Source of the DNA: Bradyrhizobium sp.
Lineage (GTDB): Bacteria; Pseudomonadota; Alphaproteobacteria; Rhizobiales; Xanthobacteraceae
Reading direction: 5' to 3'
Assembly (NCBI GenBank): GCA_021732175.1
Contig: JAKFVP010000271.1
Location: 1-32,242, forward strand
DNA: 32,242 bases
Part shown: piece by piece, positions 1-8,245 of the stretch
Position numbering within the stretch: position 1 is the first letter of the stretch
Layout: every line of letters begins with the position of its first letter
The notes under the pieces: generated by a model
Seen by the model: the letters and a program-made list of their open reading frames with translations, nothing else
What the model was told of the DNA's origin: nothing
Databases searched by the model: none
Program-made: the position numbers and the translations under genes

Positions 1-407
1 ATGTAGAGCACCTCTTGCCCCTGCGCGCGGGCGCGGGTGCCGGAGAAGGTGACATGTTCGACCCTGTCGACCATCTTGCAGAACTTGCCCGGGCTGGCGA
101 CTTTCACGCCGACGGCGGACAGGTCCGTGACGGCCCCGGCCTCGAACCAGCCGGAAAAGACGATCTTGCGGGCCTGCGACGTGATGTCGACGAACCCGCC
201 GCACCCCGCCGTGAGATAGGGCTTCTTCCCCAGCTTCGAGACGTTGACGTTGCCCTCGGTGTCAATCTCCAGAAACGACAGGAACGACAGGTCGAACCCG
301 CCACCCTGGAAATAGATGAACTGCTGCGGCGCGGGCACATAGGCGTCGGCGTTCGAGGCACAGCCGAAGGCGAAGCCGGTCAGGGGCATGCCCCCCACGG
401 CGCCCTG
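1..407 (-). pseudogene. C-terminal remnant of a family I (YdiF/propionate CoA-transferase type) CoA-transferase
   Basis: Read on the minus strand directly after the stop codon at 410-408, and in the same frame, the DNA stays open to the window edge. It encodes a clear family I CoA-transferase C-terminus: QGAVGGMPLTGFAFGC, then a QQFIYFQGGG segment, then GNVNVSKLG, then GCGGFVDITSQARKIVF. In YdiF and propionate CoA-transferase these motifs follow the catalytic glutamate (pattern E-x-G-x-x-G-G-x-P). Here the position of that glutamate is the TAA stop. The segment has no start codon or ribosome site of its own and is joined upstream to a CaiB-family N-terminus, so it is probably not expressed as an enzyme. 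By hand count 7 of its 19 glycine codons are GGG, more than in nearby genes, which may point to a different origin. The true 3' end lies outside the window. Confidence 0.8.
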
Positions 408-1334
408 TTAGATTGCCCAGGTCACGGCCTCGGGGTGGCCTTCCTCCAGCAGGATGCGCGGCACCATGGCCGAGATGCCGAAGCCGAGGTTTGCGGTCAT
501 GCCGCCCTTCAGCTCCAGCGCGGCGCAGAGCCGCTCGAAGATCGATTGCGTGGAGGCGGCAATCGAGGCCCATTTGCCGTCGCCGGTCGCATAGATGTTG
601 CCGGGCGCGGCATACTGGCTGCGGTTGCCGCTGCCGGTCCTGATAGCACCGAGCTGGTCGTATTCGATGGCGAGGAAGTCGAGCGTGCGCAGCATCGCTT
701 CCGTCATCGAACAGTCGATCTCCTGGCCGCGCGCCGCGGGATGCTGCTTCAGATAATAGAGCGCCGAGAGCACGCCGACCGCGCCGAACAGGCCGCCGAT
801 CGCATCCGAAATGGGATAGCCGAGATGCAGGGGCGAGCCGCCCTCTTCGCCGCACATCCGCGTAAAACCGCTCATCGCCTCGAAGATGCGAGCAAAGCCC
901 GGCCGGTCGCGATAGGGCCCGGTCTGGCCAAAACCGGTGACGCGCAGGATGGTCAGCCGCGGGTTGATCTCCTGCAGCCACTCGCGCGTGATGCCCCACT
1001 GGTCGAGTGTGCCGGAGCGGAAATTCTCGATCAGCACGTCGCGGTCGGCGAGCAGCCGCTTCAGCAGCGCCTTGCCATCGGGTTTGCGCAGGTCGAGCGT
1101 GATGCCTTTCTTGTTGCGGTTGGTGACCTTCCACCACAGCGGCACATCGTTCTTGTGCGGCGCCAGCTCGCGCAAGGGATCGCCCTTGCCGGGCAGTTCC
1201 ACCTTGATGACATCGGCGCCGAGATCGGCGAGCAGCGTCGCCGCGAACGGCCCCGCAACGACGGTGGACATGTCGAGGATGCGAAGCCCGACCAGCGGGC
1301 CGGAAAGTTTCTGGGTCTGGGTCATGACGCGCAT
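408..1334 (-). pseudogene. Truncated CaiB/BaiF (family III) CoA-transferase fused to a family I CoA-transferase segment
   Basis: Residues 1 to about 268 are a family III CoA-transferase, which moves CoA between carboxylates. The N-terminal Rossmann region (GLRILDMSTVVAGPFAATLL), the ADVIKVE strand and the presumed catalytic Asp177 (GYPISDAIGG) are all present. Family members are usually 380-410 residues; this frame stops at 308. From about residue 270 (positions roughly 533-510) it switches to a family I CoA-transferase stretch (NLGFGISAMVPRILLEEG), then reaches TAA at 410-408. The CaiB C-terminal part that closes the interlocked dimer is missing, so activity is doubtful. The start is ATG at 1334 or ATG at 1325; neither has a strong Shine-Dalgarno. 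It is transcribed divergently from the LysR gene. A sequencing or assembly chimera cannot be ruled out from sequence alone. Confidence 0.8.
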
Positions 1335-1420
1335 TCTAGCCGCTGACTGACTTATGCTGTAGGATCACGCGGGATAATTCAGAATTGCCAAAACGGCATA
1401 TCAGGGATGGAGCCGGAGTC

Positions 1421-2335
1421 TTGGAGCTGAGGCATCTCAGGGCCTTTGTCGAGGTCGCCACGCAAGGCAGCTACGTGCGCGCGGCGAATTCGCTTGGCAT
1501 CGCGCAGTCGGCGCTGAGCCGGCAGGTGGCGGCGCTGGAACGCGAGGTTGGCGGGCGACTGTTTCACCGCACCGGCCGCGGCGTGGCACTGACCGAGATC
1601 GGCGAGCGCGTGTTGCCGCAAGGCCGGGCATTGCTTGCCGATGCGATCGCGTTCGAGCAGGCCGCGCGCAGCCCGGCCGACCGTCCCGCCGGCGAAGTGA
1701 CGATCGGCGTCGTTCCCGTCGCATCGCGCACGCTGCTGGCGACGCTGACGGCGCAACTGCGCGACGACTATCCGGGCATTCGCCTCCGGGTGCTGGAGGG
1801 CTATAGCGGCCAGGTCGAGGAATGGCTGACCTCGCAGCGCGTCGATATCGCGATCTACAATCGCTACCGGCGCGGCCGGCCCGCCAACTCCGAAGCGATC
1901 ATGCGCGCGGACACGCATCTGGTCCTCCGCAGCAGCCATCCGATCGCGCGGGCGCGCGAAGTGCCGCTGCGGGCGCTGGCCGAGGTGCCGCTGGCCCTGC
2001 CCGTGCGGCCGAACAGCTTGACCAACCTCCTGACCGGCCTTGCGGCGGCGCAGCACTTCGAGCTCGACATCCGCCTCGAAGGCAGCTCGACCTCGCTGAT
2101 CGGCGAGGCGATGCGCGCCTCCGATCTTGCCACCATCTCGCCCGCACAGGTGTTCGCGCGCGAGATCGCGTCCGGCGAATTCAGCGCGGTGCGCATCGTC
2201 AGGCCCGCGATCGAGCAGACGACGTGGATGTCGTTCGGCTTGCACCGCGCGCTGTCGGCGGCGGCGCAGATCGTCACCCGGCAAATTCGCAAGCTCGCGG
2301 CGCAACGACGAAAGCCGGGGCCTGCGAAGCGGTGA
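1421..2335 (+). CDS. LysR-family transcriptional regulator
   Basis: A LysR-type regulator of about 304 residues. The N-terminal winged helix-turn-helix is plain (LRHLRAFVEVATQGSYVRAA, then GIAQSALSRQVAALE), followed by the usual periplasmic-binding-protein-like effector domain from about residue 85. I start it at TTG 1421 because the protein then begins with the family-typical ELRHLRAF and a GGAG lies 8 nt upstream (1409-1412). An in-frame TTG at 1385 would add 12 residues with no ribosome site. It is divergent from the broken CoA-transferase at 1334, and its stop abuts the stop of the CitE-like gene with no spacer. By LysR habit it probably controls an adjacent operon. An AATTC-A-GAATT palindrome at 1376-1386 lies in the divergent promoter gap, but I cannot show that it is the binding site. 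The inducer is unknown. Confidence 0.9.
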   Translation: MELRHLRAFVEVATQGSYVRAANSLGIAQSALSRQVAALEREVGGRLFHRTGRGVALTEIGERVLPQGRALLADAIAFEQAARSPADRPAGEVTIGVVPVASRTLLATLTAQLRDDYPGIRLRVLEGYSGQVEEWLTSQRVDIAIYNRYRRGRPANSEAIMRADTHLVLRSSHPIARAREVPLRALAEVPLALPVRPNSLTNLLTGLAAAQHFELDIRLEGSSTSLIGEAMRASDLATISPAQVFAREIASGEFSAVRIVRPAIEQTTWMSFGLHRALSAAAQIVTRQIRKLAAQRRKPGPAKR

Positions 2336-3190
2336 CTAGCGCCTGCGCTGCGCCAGGATCTTCTCCGCGGCGCGCAGATGCGGCTTGTCGAGCATCTTGC
2401 CGTCCATCTTGACCACGCCCGACGGATTGCCGGCGAATGCTGCGACCACCCGTTCCGAGAAGGCGACTTCCTCGTCGGTCGGCATGAAGGCGGCGTTGAC
2501 GACATCGACATGTTTGGGATGGATCACGGCTTTCGCCAGGAAGCCATCCTGACGCGCCGCGATGGACTCGGCTTTCAGCGCGTCGAGATCGTTGATGTCG
2601 GCTGCGATGGTATCGATGGGAACAACGCCGGCGGCGGCGGCCGCAATCAGGCAGAGATCGCGCGCCAGCACGAAGGGCGAGTTGAACTTGCCGTCGGTGC
2701 GGTTGCGCGAGGCGCCGAGCGAAGCGGCCAGATCCTCCGCGCCCCACATCATGCCCCACAGGCGCGGACTCATGTTCTCGAAATCCATCAGCTTCAGCAC
2801 GGCGCGCGCGGTTTCGGTGGCGACCGTCATGATCCGGGTGGTGCCGTGCTCGATGCCGAATGCGGCCTCGAACGCATCAAGATAAAGAGAGAGCTGGTTG
2901 ACGTCGGCAGCCCCTGCGCATTTCGGCAGCAGGATGCCGTCGGGCCTGCCCGGCATCACGGCGGCGAGATCGCCGAGGGTCATGTCAGTGTCGAGCGCGT
3001 TGACGCGGACATACATCTGCTGCGCGGGGTTGCGGTCGTCCAGCATCTGGCGCGTGATGCCGCGCGCCGCGAGCTTGCCCTCAGGCGCGATGGAGTCCTC
3101 GAGATCGAGGATCAGCGCGTCGGCCGCCGTCTTCTTGGCGCTCTCGAATTTCCGGACGCTGTCGCCGGGAACGAACAGGAGCGAGCGCAT
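2336..3190 (-). CDS. CitE-like HpcH/HpaI aldolase (citramalyl/malyl-CoA lyase family)
   Basis: A 284-residue TIM-barrel lyase of the CitE/HpcH group. Members cleave or form C-C bonds in beta-hydroxyacyl-CoA esters such as malyl-CoA, beta-methylmalyl-CoA or citramalyl-CoA, using Mg2+. Visible motifs are the opening RSLLFVPGDSVRKFESA, LILDLEDSI, the metal-ligand region ATETARAVL and the GAEDLAASLG segment. The length is right for stand-alone lyases rather than the ACP-dependent citrate lyase subunit, and no citrate lyase alpha or gamma genes are nearby. It is the last gene of a minus-strand operon: the MaoC gene ends 3 nt upstream and the CaiB and hydratase genes precede that. Together with a MaoC hydratase and a CoA-transferase it would suit an itaconate- or mesaconate-type route ending in pyruvate or glyoxylate plus an acyl-CoA. 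The substrate is inference. Confidence 0.85.
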   Translation of the reverse strand: MRSLLFVPGDSVRKFESAKKTAADALILDLEDSIAPEGKLAARGITRQMLDDRNPAQQMYVRVNALDTDMTLGDLAAVMPGRPDGILLPKCAGAADVNQLSLYLDAFEAAFGIEHGTTRIMTVATETARAVLKLMDFENMSPRLWGMMWGAEDLAASLGASRNRTDGKFNSPFVLARDLCLIAAAAAGVVPIDTIAADINDLDALKAESIAARQDGFLAKAVIHPKHVDVVNAAFMPTDEEVAFSERVVAAFAGNPSGVVKMDGKMLDKPHLRAAEKILAQRRR

Positions 3191-3193
3191 TTC

Positions 3194-3649
3194 TTAAGCC
3201 TTCGGCCGGCCGAGCATCAGCCCGGTACGGCGGCAACTCGCCACCACCTCGCCGCGCTGGTTGGTCGCGGTATGTTCGAACTCGACGATCCCCTGCCCCG
3301 GCCGCGACTTGCTCTCGCGCTTGGAGATGATCTTGGTGTGCGCCTGCAAGGTATCGCCGTGGAACACGGGTTTTGGGAATTTCACCTCGGTCATGCCCAA
3401 ATTGCCGACGGTCGTGCCGAGCGTGGTGTCGTAGACGGTCATGCCTATCATAATGCCAAGCGTATAGATGCTGTTGAACAGCCGCTGGCCGAACTCGGTC
3501 TTCTCGGAGAAATGCGCATCGATATGCAGCGGCTGCGGGTTCATGGTCAGCAGGCTGAACATGGTGTTGTCCATCTCGGTCACCGTGCGCGTGAACGCGT
3601 GGTGATACTCCTTTCCGACGACGAATTCCTCGAAATACATTCCTGGCAT
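3194..3649 (-). CDS. MaoC-like acyl-CoA dehydratase/hydratase
   Basis: A 151-residue hotdog-fold protein of the MaoC/hydratase-2 family, which hydrates enoyl-CoA thioesters. The hydratase motif region reads MNPQPLHIDAHFS, with the catalytic His kept; the place of the usual Asp appears to be Asn, which I believe is common in this MaoC subgroup. The FPKPVFHGDTL and RGEVVASCRRTGLML stretches are typical of the branch that includes mesaconyl-CoA and itaconyl-CoA hydratases. Its ATG shares one base with the upstream hydratase stop (TAATG at 3651-3647), so the two are translationally coupled, and the lyase gene follows after 3 nt. The MaoC plus CitE-like pairing recurs in C5-dicarboxylate catabolism (Ich/Ccl, RipB/RipC). 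The exact substrate is not determinable here. Confidence 0.85.
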   Translation of the reverse strand: MPGMYFEEFVVGKEYHHAFTRTVTEMDNTMFSLLTMNPQPLHIDAHFSEKTEFGQRLFNSIYTLGIMIGMTVYDTTLGTTVGNLGMTEVKFPKPVFHGDTLQAHTKIISKRESKSRPGQGIVEFEHTATNQRGEVVASCRRTGLMLGRPKA

Positions 3650-4425
3650 TAGCGTCCCCTGTAATTGGGCGTCCGCTTCTCGACGAACGCGTTAAGTCCT
3701 TCCTGACAGTCTTCCGTGGTCGCGACCAGCGCAAAGCTTTCGGCTGCATTCTCGACCGAGCGGCGGAAATCGGCGTCGACCGCGCGGACAAAGGCGTCGC
3801 GGCCGATCTTCATCACGATGGGCGATTTTGCGGCGAGCCGCCGCGCGATCTCGCGGGCGCGGTCGAGTGCGGTGCCCTTCGGCACGACCTCGCTGAGCAG
3901 GCCCATGCGGAAGGCGGTCGCGGCATCGAAGGGATCGCCGAGGAACAGCGGCCCGAACGCCTGGTGCTTGCCGACCAGCCGCGGCAATTGCACGAAATGG
4001 ATCGCGGGGATCAGCCCGACGTCGATCTCGGGATAGCCAAAGGTGCAGGCATCGCCCGCGATGACCATGTCGCAGGAGATCGCGATCGTCATGCCGCCCG
4101 CGCGCACCGCGCCGTCGACGGCGGCAATCGTCGGCTTGCCCATGCGGTATTGGGTGTCGTTGAGCGCGAAATAGAGTTTTTCGAGGAATTTCTTGGTCTC
4201 GATGCCGGGCTTGCCCCTGACGATGTCGAGATCGAGTCCGGCGCAAAACACCTTGTGCGCGCTGCCGACGATGACGGCGCGCACGCTTTCGTCATCGCGC
4301 GCTTTCGCCAGTGCCGCCAGCAACGCATCGATCAGCGGCATGCTCAGCGCATTGACCGGCGCGCGGTCGAGCATGATTTCGGCAATGCCGCCGGAGACGG
4401 AATACCTGACAAGATCGGCACTCAT
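3649..4425 (-). CDS. Enoyl-CoA hydratase/isomerase (crotonase family)
   Basis: A 258-residue crotonase-fold enzyme. The start is ATG 4425, preceded by a strong GGAGGAAA site. The CoA-binding and oxyanion-hole motifs are present: FCAGLDLD near residue 63 and AAVDGAVRAGG near residue 103. The distal region reads FGYPEIDVGLIP, where the first catalytic Glu of hydratases would fall; only part of the standard Glu pair can be assigned by eye, so it may be an isomerase or a hydratase with altered chemistry. It overlaps the CaiB gene upstream by 4 bp (ATGA at 4425-4422) and the MaoC gene downstream by 1 bp, so all four are one translational unit. It probably acts on a CoA ester made by the CaiB enzyme. 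Confidence 0.88.
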   Translation of the reverse strand: MSADLVRYSVSGGIAEIMLDRAPVNALSMPLIDALLAALAKARDDESVRAVIVGSAHKVFCAGLDLDIVRGKPGIETKKFLEKLYFALNDTQYRMGKPTIAAVDGAVRAGGMTIAISCDMVIAGDACTFGYPEIDVGLIPAIHFVQLPRLVGKHQAFGPLFLGDPFDAATAFRMGLLSEVVPKGTALDRAREIARRLAAKSPIVMKIGRDAFVRAVDADFRRSVENAAESFALVATTEDCQEGLNAFVEKRTPNYRGR

Positions 4426-5630
4426 GGCTTTCCTCCGTTGGCCTGACGTACCGCGCCCGCCCTGATGAGATCGTCGATGGCGCTGCGCTCGAAGCCGGCT
4501 TCCAGCAGCACCGCGACACTGTCCTGCCCGATATCGGGCGCCGGGCACAGATTGTCTTCGGAAAGGCTGGCGATCCCCGGCGTGCGCGGGGAATAGACCG
4601 CGCCGACACCCGGCGTATCCTGGCGCACGGCCGCCTTTGTCGCCTCGACGTGGGCGCTGTGCAGCCAGTCGCCGGGCGTATGGATGGGCTCCGCGATGAT
4701 GTCGGCCGCATGCAGCCGCGTCATCCAGGTTTCGCTGGACTGGGTACGGAAGACTTCGCGCAATTGCGGGATCAGCGCATCGGCTGAATCCGCACGCGCT
4801 GCGAAATCGGCAAAGCGCGGATCGGTGGCGAGGTCCTCGCGGCCGATCGCAGAACAGAGGCGCTTGTATTGGGGTTCGTTGACCAGGGTCACCATCATCC
4901 AGCCGTCGCTGGATTGATAAACGCCCGCGGGCACGTTGAGCGCGCGGGGCGCGCCGCCTTCGAGCACATGCTCGGCGGCCTTGTGGCCGAGCAGCGCGGC
5001 GGTCGATTGCGCGAGGTTGACGTCGATCCAGCGCCCGGTGCCGGTCGCCATGCGCGCGAACAACGTGGTGGCGATGGCCTGGAAGGAATAGACGCCGGTG
5101 ACGACGTCGGAGACGGTGGTGCCGACGCGGTGCGGGACGCCGTCATTACCGGGATTGACCGAGACGAGACCGGAGAAGGCCTGTGCCACCGAGTCCGAGC
5201 CCGGCCGTTTCGAGTACGGCCCGCTCTGGCCGAAGGCGCTGACGGACAGATAAATCAGCCCGGGATTGTCGCGCGACAGTTCCTCGTAGCCGAGGCCAAG
5301 CCGCGCGGCGACGCCGGGACGAAAGCCCTCGATCAGGACGTCGCTGTCCTTGGCGAGGCGCTTCGCAATGGCGACGCCGTCCTTGTGCTTCATGTCGAGA
5401 CAGAGGCTGCGCTTGCCGCGGTTATAGACCGCCGACAGCGTGGTGTGATTGCCATAGGTGGTGCCGAGGAAGCGCGACCAGTCGCCCTCGGGCGGCTCCA
5501 CCTTGATGACATCGGCGCCGTAGACGCCGAGCAGCATCGCGGCATAGGGCGAGGCGATGCCCTGCCCGAAATCGAGCACCTTGAGGCCCCGGTACGGCGC
5601 CTCGTGGGTCGGCGTCAGTTTGCCGGCCAT
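4422..5630 (-). CDS. CaiB/BaiF (family III) CoA-transferase
   Basis: A full-length family III CoA-transferase of 402 residues. It transfers CoA from an acyl-CoA donor to a carboxylic acid and would activate the substrate of this operon. It has the N-terminal GLKVLDFGQGIASPYAAMLL, ADVIKVE, the RGKRSLCLDMK strand, the FGQSGPYSKRPG loop, presumed catalytic Asp175 (TTVSDVVTG), and the C-terminal LATDPRFADFAARADSAD region that the broken copy at 408-1334 lacks. I use ATG 5630 because GGGAGG sits just before it; an upstream in-frame ATG at 5663 has no such site and runs into the repeat. It heads the CaiB, hydratase, MaoC, CitE set and is separated from the livF stop by a palindromic repeat, so it may be co-transcribed with the importer or carry its own promoter. 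The donor and acceptor are unknown. Confidence 0.9.
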   Translation of the reverse strand: MAGKLTPTHEAPYRGLKVLDFGQGIASPYAAMLLGVYGADVIKVEPPEGDWSRFLGTTYGNHTTLSAVYNRGKRSLCLDMKHKDGVAIAKRLAKDSDVLIEGFRPGVAARLGLGYEELSRDNPGLIYLSVSAFGQSGPYSKRPGSDSVAQAFSGLVSVNPGNDGVPHRVGTTVSDVVTGVYSFQAIATTLFARMATGTGRWIDVNLAQSTAALLGHKAAEHVLEGGAPRALNVPAGVYQSSDGWMMVTLVNEPQYKRLCSAIGREDLATDPRFADFAARADSADALIPQLREVFRTQSSETWMTRLHAADIIAEPIHTPGDWLHSAHVEATKAAVRQDTPGVGAVYSPRTPGIASLSEDNLCPAPDIGQDSVAVLLEAGFERSAIDDLIRAGAVRQANGGKP

Positions 5631-5658
5631 GATTCCTCCCTTGTCTCCAACCTCGGCC

Positions 5659-5759
5659 GTCATTCCGGGATGGTCCGAAGGGCCAGACCCGGAATCTCGA
5701 GATTCTCAGGGGCGCAAGCGCGGCCCATAGTTCGATGCTTCGCATCGCCCCGGAATGAC
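5659..5759. repeat. Palindromic intergenic repeat (GTCATTCCGGG family)
   Basis: A 101-bp element bounded by 11-bp inverted arms, GTCATTCCGGG at 5659-5669 and CCCGGAATGAC at 5749-5759. Internally it contains GGTCCGAAGGGCC and a TCTCGAGA centre. I recall elements of this kind as widespread between genes in Bradyrhizobium. It fills nearly all the space between the livF stop and the CaiB start and could act as an mRNA hairpin that attenuates or stabilises the transcript. Confidence 0.75.
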
Positions 5760-5760
5760 A

Positions 5761-6474
5761 TCACAGCGCGAGATAGCGCTGCCGGATGTTGTCGTTGGCC
5801 TTCAGCTCTTCGATGGAGGATGTGTAGACGATCTGGCCCTTGTCGATAACCGTCGCGTGGCTCGCAAGGCCAAGGCAAAAATGCATGTTCTGCTCGGCGA
5901 TCAGCACCGTGGCGCCGGTCGAGCGGAGCTGCCGCAGCAATTCCCCGATCCGCTGCACGATGATCGGCGCCAGCCCCTCGCTCGGCTCGTCCAGCAGCAG
6001 CAGGGCCGGATTGCCCATCAGAGTGCGGGCGATCGCCAGCATCTGCTGCTCGCCACCGGAGAGCCGGCCGGCGATGCGCTGACGCAGCGGCTCCAGCAGC
6101 GGAAAGACGTCATAGATGCGCCGGATCGGCCACTCGTCCTCGCCCTTCGCCCCCTTCTTGCGGCCGATGACGAGATTGTCCTCGACGGTATGTTCGGGAA
6201 AGATCTGGCGATCCTCCGGCACAAAGCCGAGGCCTGCGCGCGCAATCGCATGCGGCTTCATGCCGGATACCACCTGCCCGTGCAGCATCACCCTGCCGCG
6301 CCGCGCCGGCGCCAGCCCCATGATCGCCTTCATGGTGGTGGATTTGCCGGCGCCGTTGCGGCCGAGCAGCGCCATGGTCTCGCCCTGCCGCACCGCTAGC
6401 CCAACGCCGAACAGGATCTGGCTGGTGCCATAATAGACGTCGAGATCCTCGACCCTGACGACGGCCTCACTCAT
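5761..6474 (-). CDS. livF: LivF-type ABC transporter ATP-binding protein
   Basis: A 237-residue cytoplasmic ATPase of the branched-chain amino acid / hydrophobic amino acid transport family. It shows Walker A GRNGAGKST, the signature LSGGEQQMLAIARTL, Walker B LLLLDEPSEGLAP, and a switch histidine equivalent in the AEQNMHF region. LivF and LivG pair as the two ATPases below LivH and LivM. Its ATG overlaps the livG stop by 4 bp (6474-6471). In soil alphaproteobacteria these five-gene importers often carry aromatic or other organic acids rather than amino acids, and the catabolic genes on both sides favour that reading. Confidence 0.93.
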   Translation of the reverse strand: MSEAVVRVEDLDVYYGTSQILFGVGLAVRQGETMALLGRNGAGKSTTMKAIMGLAPARRGRVMLHGQVVSGMKPHAIARAGLGFVPEDRQIFPEHTVEDNLVIGRKKGAKGEDEWPIRRIYDVFPLLEPLRQRIAGRLSGGEQQMLAIARTLMGNPALLLLDEPSEGLAPIIVQRIGELLRQLRSTGATVLIAEQNMHFCLGLASHATVIDKGQIVYTSSIEELKANDNIRQRYLAL

Positions 6475-7229
6475 GCGTGCGCTCCCGCATGATGTTCGGT
6501 GCCGAGATAGGCGTCGATGACGTCCTGGTTGCGGCGGATGGCATCGGGCGTGCCCTTGGCCAGAATGCGGCCGTAGCAGAGCACGACGATCTCCGGCGCA
6601 ATCTTGAACACGATATCCATGTCGTGCTCGATGAATACCACGGTGATCTTCTGCCTCTCCCAGAGCTCGCGCACCTTGTCGATCATGCGCCAGCGTTCTT
6701 CCGTACCCATGCCGGCGGTCGGCTCGTCCAGCAGCAGCACCTTGGGGTCGAGCACCAGCGCCAGCGCGATGTCGAGCAGCTTCTGGTCGCCGTGCGACAG
6801 CGTCGCCGCGGTGCGCCGGCGCTTGTTGGCGAGGCCCAATAGCTCCATCGCCTGTTCGGCGCGGTCGCGGGTCTCACCAAGCGGAAAGCGGCGGTGCAGC
6901 ACGCCGGCGCGGCGCAGGTCCGCGCCGACGGCAGCCAACATGGTTTCCTCGACGGTGAGCGAGGGAAAAATGCTTGCGACCTGGAAGGCTCGGCCGATGC
7001 CATGGCGGACGATCTCGGGCGGCGAACGGCCGGCGAGATCGACGCCGTCGAGCTTGATCGTTCCGGCATCCGGCCGCAGCGCTCCGGTGATGAGGTTGAA
7101 GAACGTGCTCTTGCCCGCGCCGTTCGGGCCGATCACGGCGGTAAGCGAACCATCGGCGAAATCGAGCGAGACGTTGTCGGTCGCCTTGACGCCGCCAAAG
7201 GATTTTGCGAGGTCGCGAATCTCCAGCAT
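6471..7229 (-). CDS. livG: LivG-type ABC transporter ATP-binding protein
   Basis: A 252-residue ATPase with Walker A GPNGAGKST, the slightly unusual signature LSHGDQKLLDIALAL (LSHG is typical of LivG), Walker B VLLLDEPTAGMG, and the longer C-terminal segment ending in the family-typical DVIDAYLGTEH. The start ATG at 7229 shares its first base with the last base of the livM stop (TGATG, 7231-7227), and its own stop overlaps livF by 4 bp. It is the partner of LivF in one importer. Confidence 0.94.
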   Translation of the reverse strand: MLEIRDLAKSFGGVKATDNVSLDFADGSLTAVIGPNGAGKSTFFNLITGALRPDAGTIKLDGVDLAGRSPPEIVRHGIGRAFQVASIFPSLTVEETMLAAVGADLRRAGVLHRRFPLGETRDRAEQAMELLGLANKRRRTAATLSHGDQKLLDIALALVLDPKVLLLDEPTAGMGTEERWRMIDKVRELWERQKITVVFIEHDMDIVFKIAPEIVVLCYGRILAKGTPDAIRRNQDVIDAYLGTEHHAGAHA

Positions 7230-8245
7230 CAGCCGCGCTCCCTCGCCGCATCACGCCGCTGCGCATACCACTCGAAGACGAAGTCCATCAGGCCCTTGCG
7301 CAGGCCGATGGCGAAGAACAGGATCACAATGCCCAGCACGATGCCGTGATATTCGGTCAGCCGCGTCACGGTATCGTTGAGGATCAGCAGCAAGACGGTG
7401 CCGACCATCGGGCCAAGGAACGTCGTGACGCCGCCGAGCATGTTGATGAAGATGCCCTCGCCCGAGATGGTCCAGTAGGCGAACTCGGGATAGGCGCCGG
7501 AGACGAACAGCGCCATGATCATGCCGCCGACGGAGGCGAACAGCGCTGCCAGCACGAAGATGGTGAGCTTGGCGCGATAGACGTCGATGCCGACAAAACT
7601 GGCGCGCGTGGCATTGTCGCGGATCATCCGCAAGGTATAGCCGAACGGCGACTGCGCAATCTGGCGCATCAGCAGGAGGCCAATCACCAGCAGCGCGCAG
7701 CTGAAGATGTAGAGGTGCAGATGGTTGGACAGATCGATGCCGAGAAAGGGCGGCCGCGGGATGCCGCCGCGCAGGCCCTGGTCGCCGCCGGTGAACGACA
7801 CCCAGGACAGGATCGTGGAGTGGATCAGCATCTGGAACGCCAGGGTGACGAAGGCGAAGTAGATTTCCTTCAGGCGCACGCAGATCGCGCCGATCACGGT
7901 CGCGAATACAAACGTGATCAGCAGCGTGGCGACAAAGGCCACGGGAATGGGAACGCCGGTCTTCTGCATGATCAGGCCATAGCCGTAGGCGCCGAGCCCA
8001 AAGAACATGCCATGGCCGAAGGATGTCAGCCCCGTATAGCCGACCAGCAAATTCAGCGAGGTCGCGAACAGGCCATAGGCCGAGCAGCGGATCACGAAGT
8101 CGAGCAGGAACTTGCTTGAGGTGAGCATCGGCAGCAGCGCCAGCACGACAAAGGCAATCAGCGCGATGATGACGTCGCGGTAGCGCGTCGACTTCGCGTC
8201 GGAAATGTTGAGGGCTGCGCCCTGCCCGGCCTGAAGCTCGCTCAT
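7229..8245 (-). CDS. livM: LivM-type ABC transporter permease
   Basis: A 338-residue inner-membrane permease. Several long hydrophobic segments alternate with short loops, and the family marks are present: NLLVGYTGLTSFGHGMFFGLGAYGYG in the first third, SPFGYTLRMIRDNATRASFVGIDV (the ATPase-contact loop) in the middle, and NMLGGVTTFLGPMVGT near the end. Its start overlaps the livH stop by 4 bp. It forms the transmembrane channel together with LivH. Confidence 0.94.
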   Translation of the reverse strand: MSELQAGQGAALNISDAKSTRYRDVIIALIAFVVLALLPMLTSSKFLLDFVIRCSAYGLFATSLNLLVGYTGLTSFGHGMFFGLGAYGYGLIMQKTGVPIPVAFVATLLITFVFATVIGAICVRLKEIYFAFVTLAFQMLIHSTILSWVSFTGGDQGLRGGIPRPPFLGIDLSNHLHLYIFSCALLVIGLLLMRQIAQSPFGYTLRMIRDNATRASFVGIDVYRAKLTIFVLAALFASVGGMIMALFVSGAYPEFAYWTISGEGIFINMLGGVTTFLGPMVGTVLLLILNDTVTRLTEYHGIVLGIVILFFAIGLRKGLMDFVFEWYAQRRDAARERG

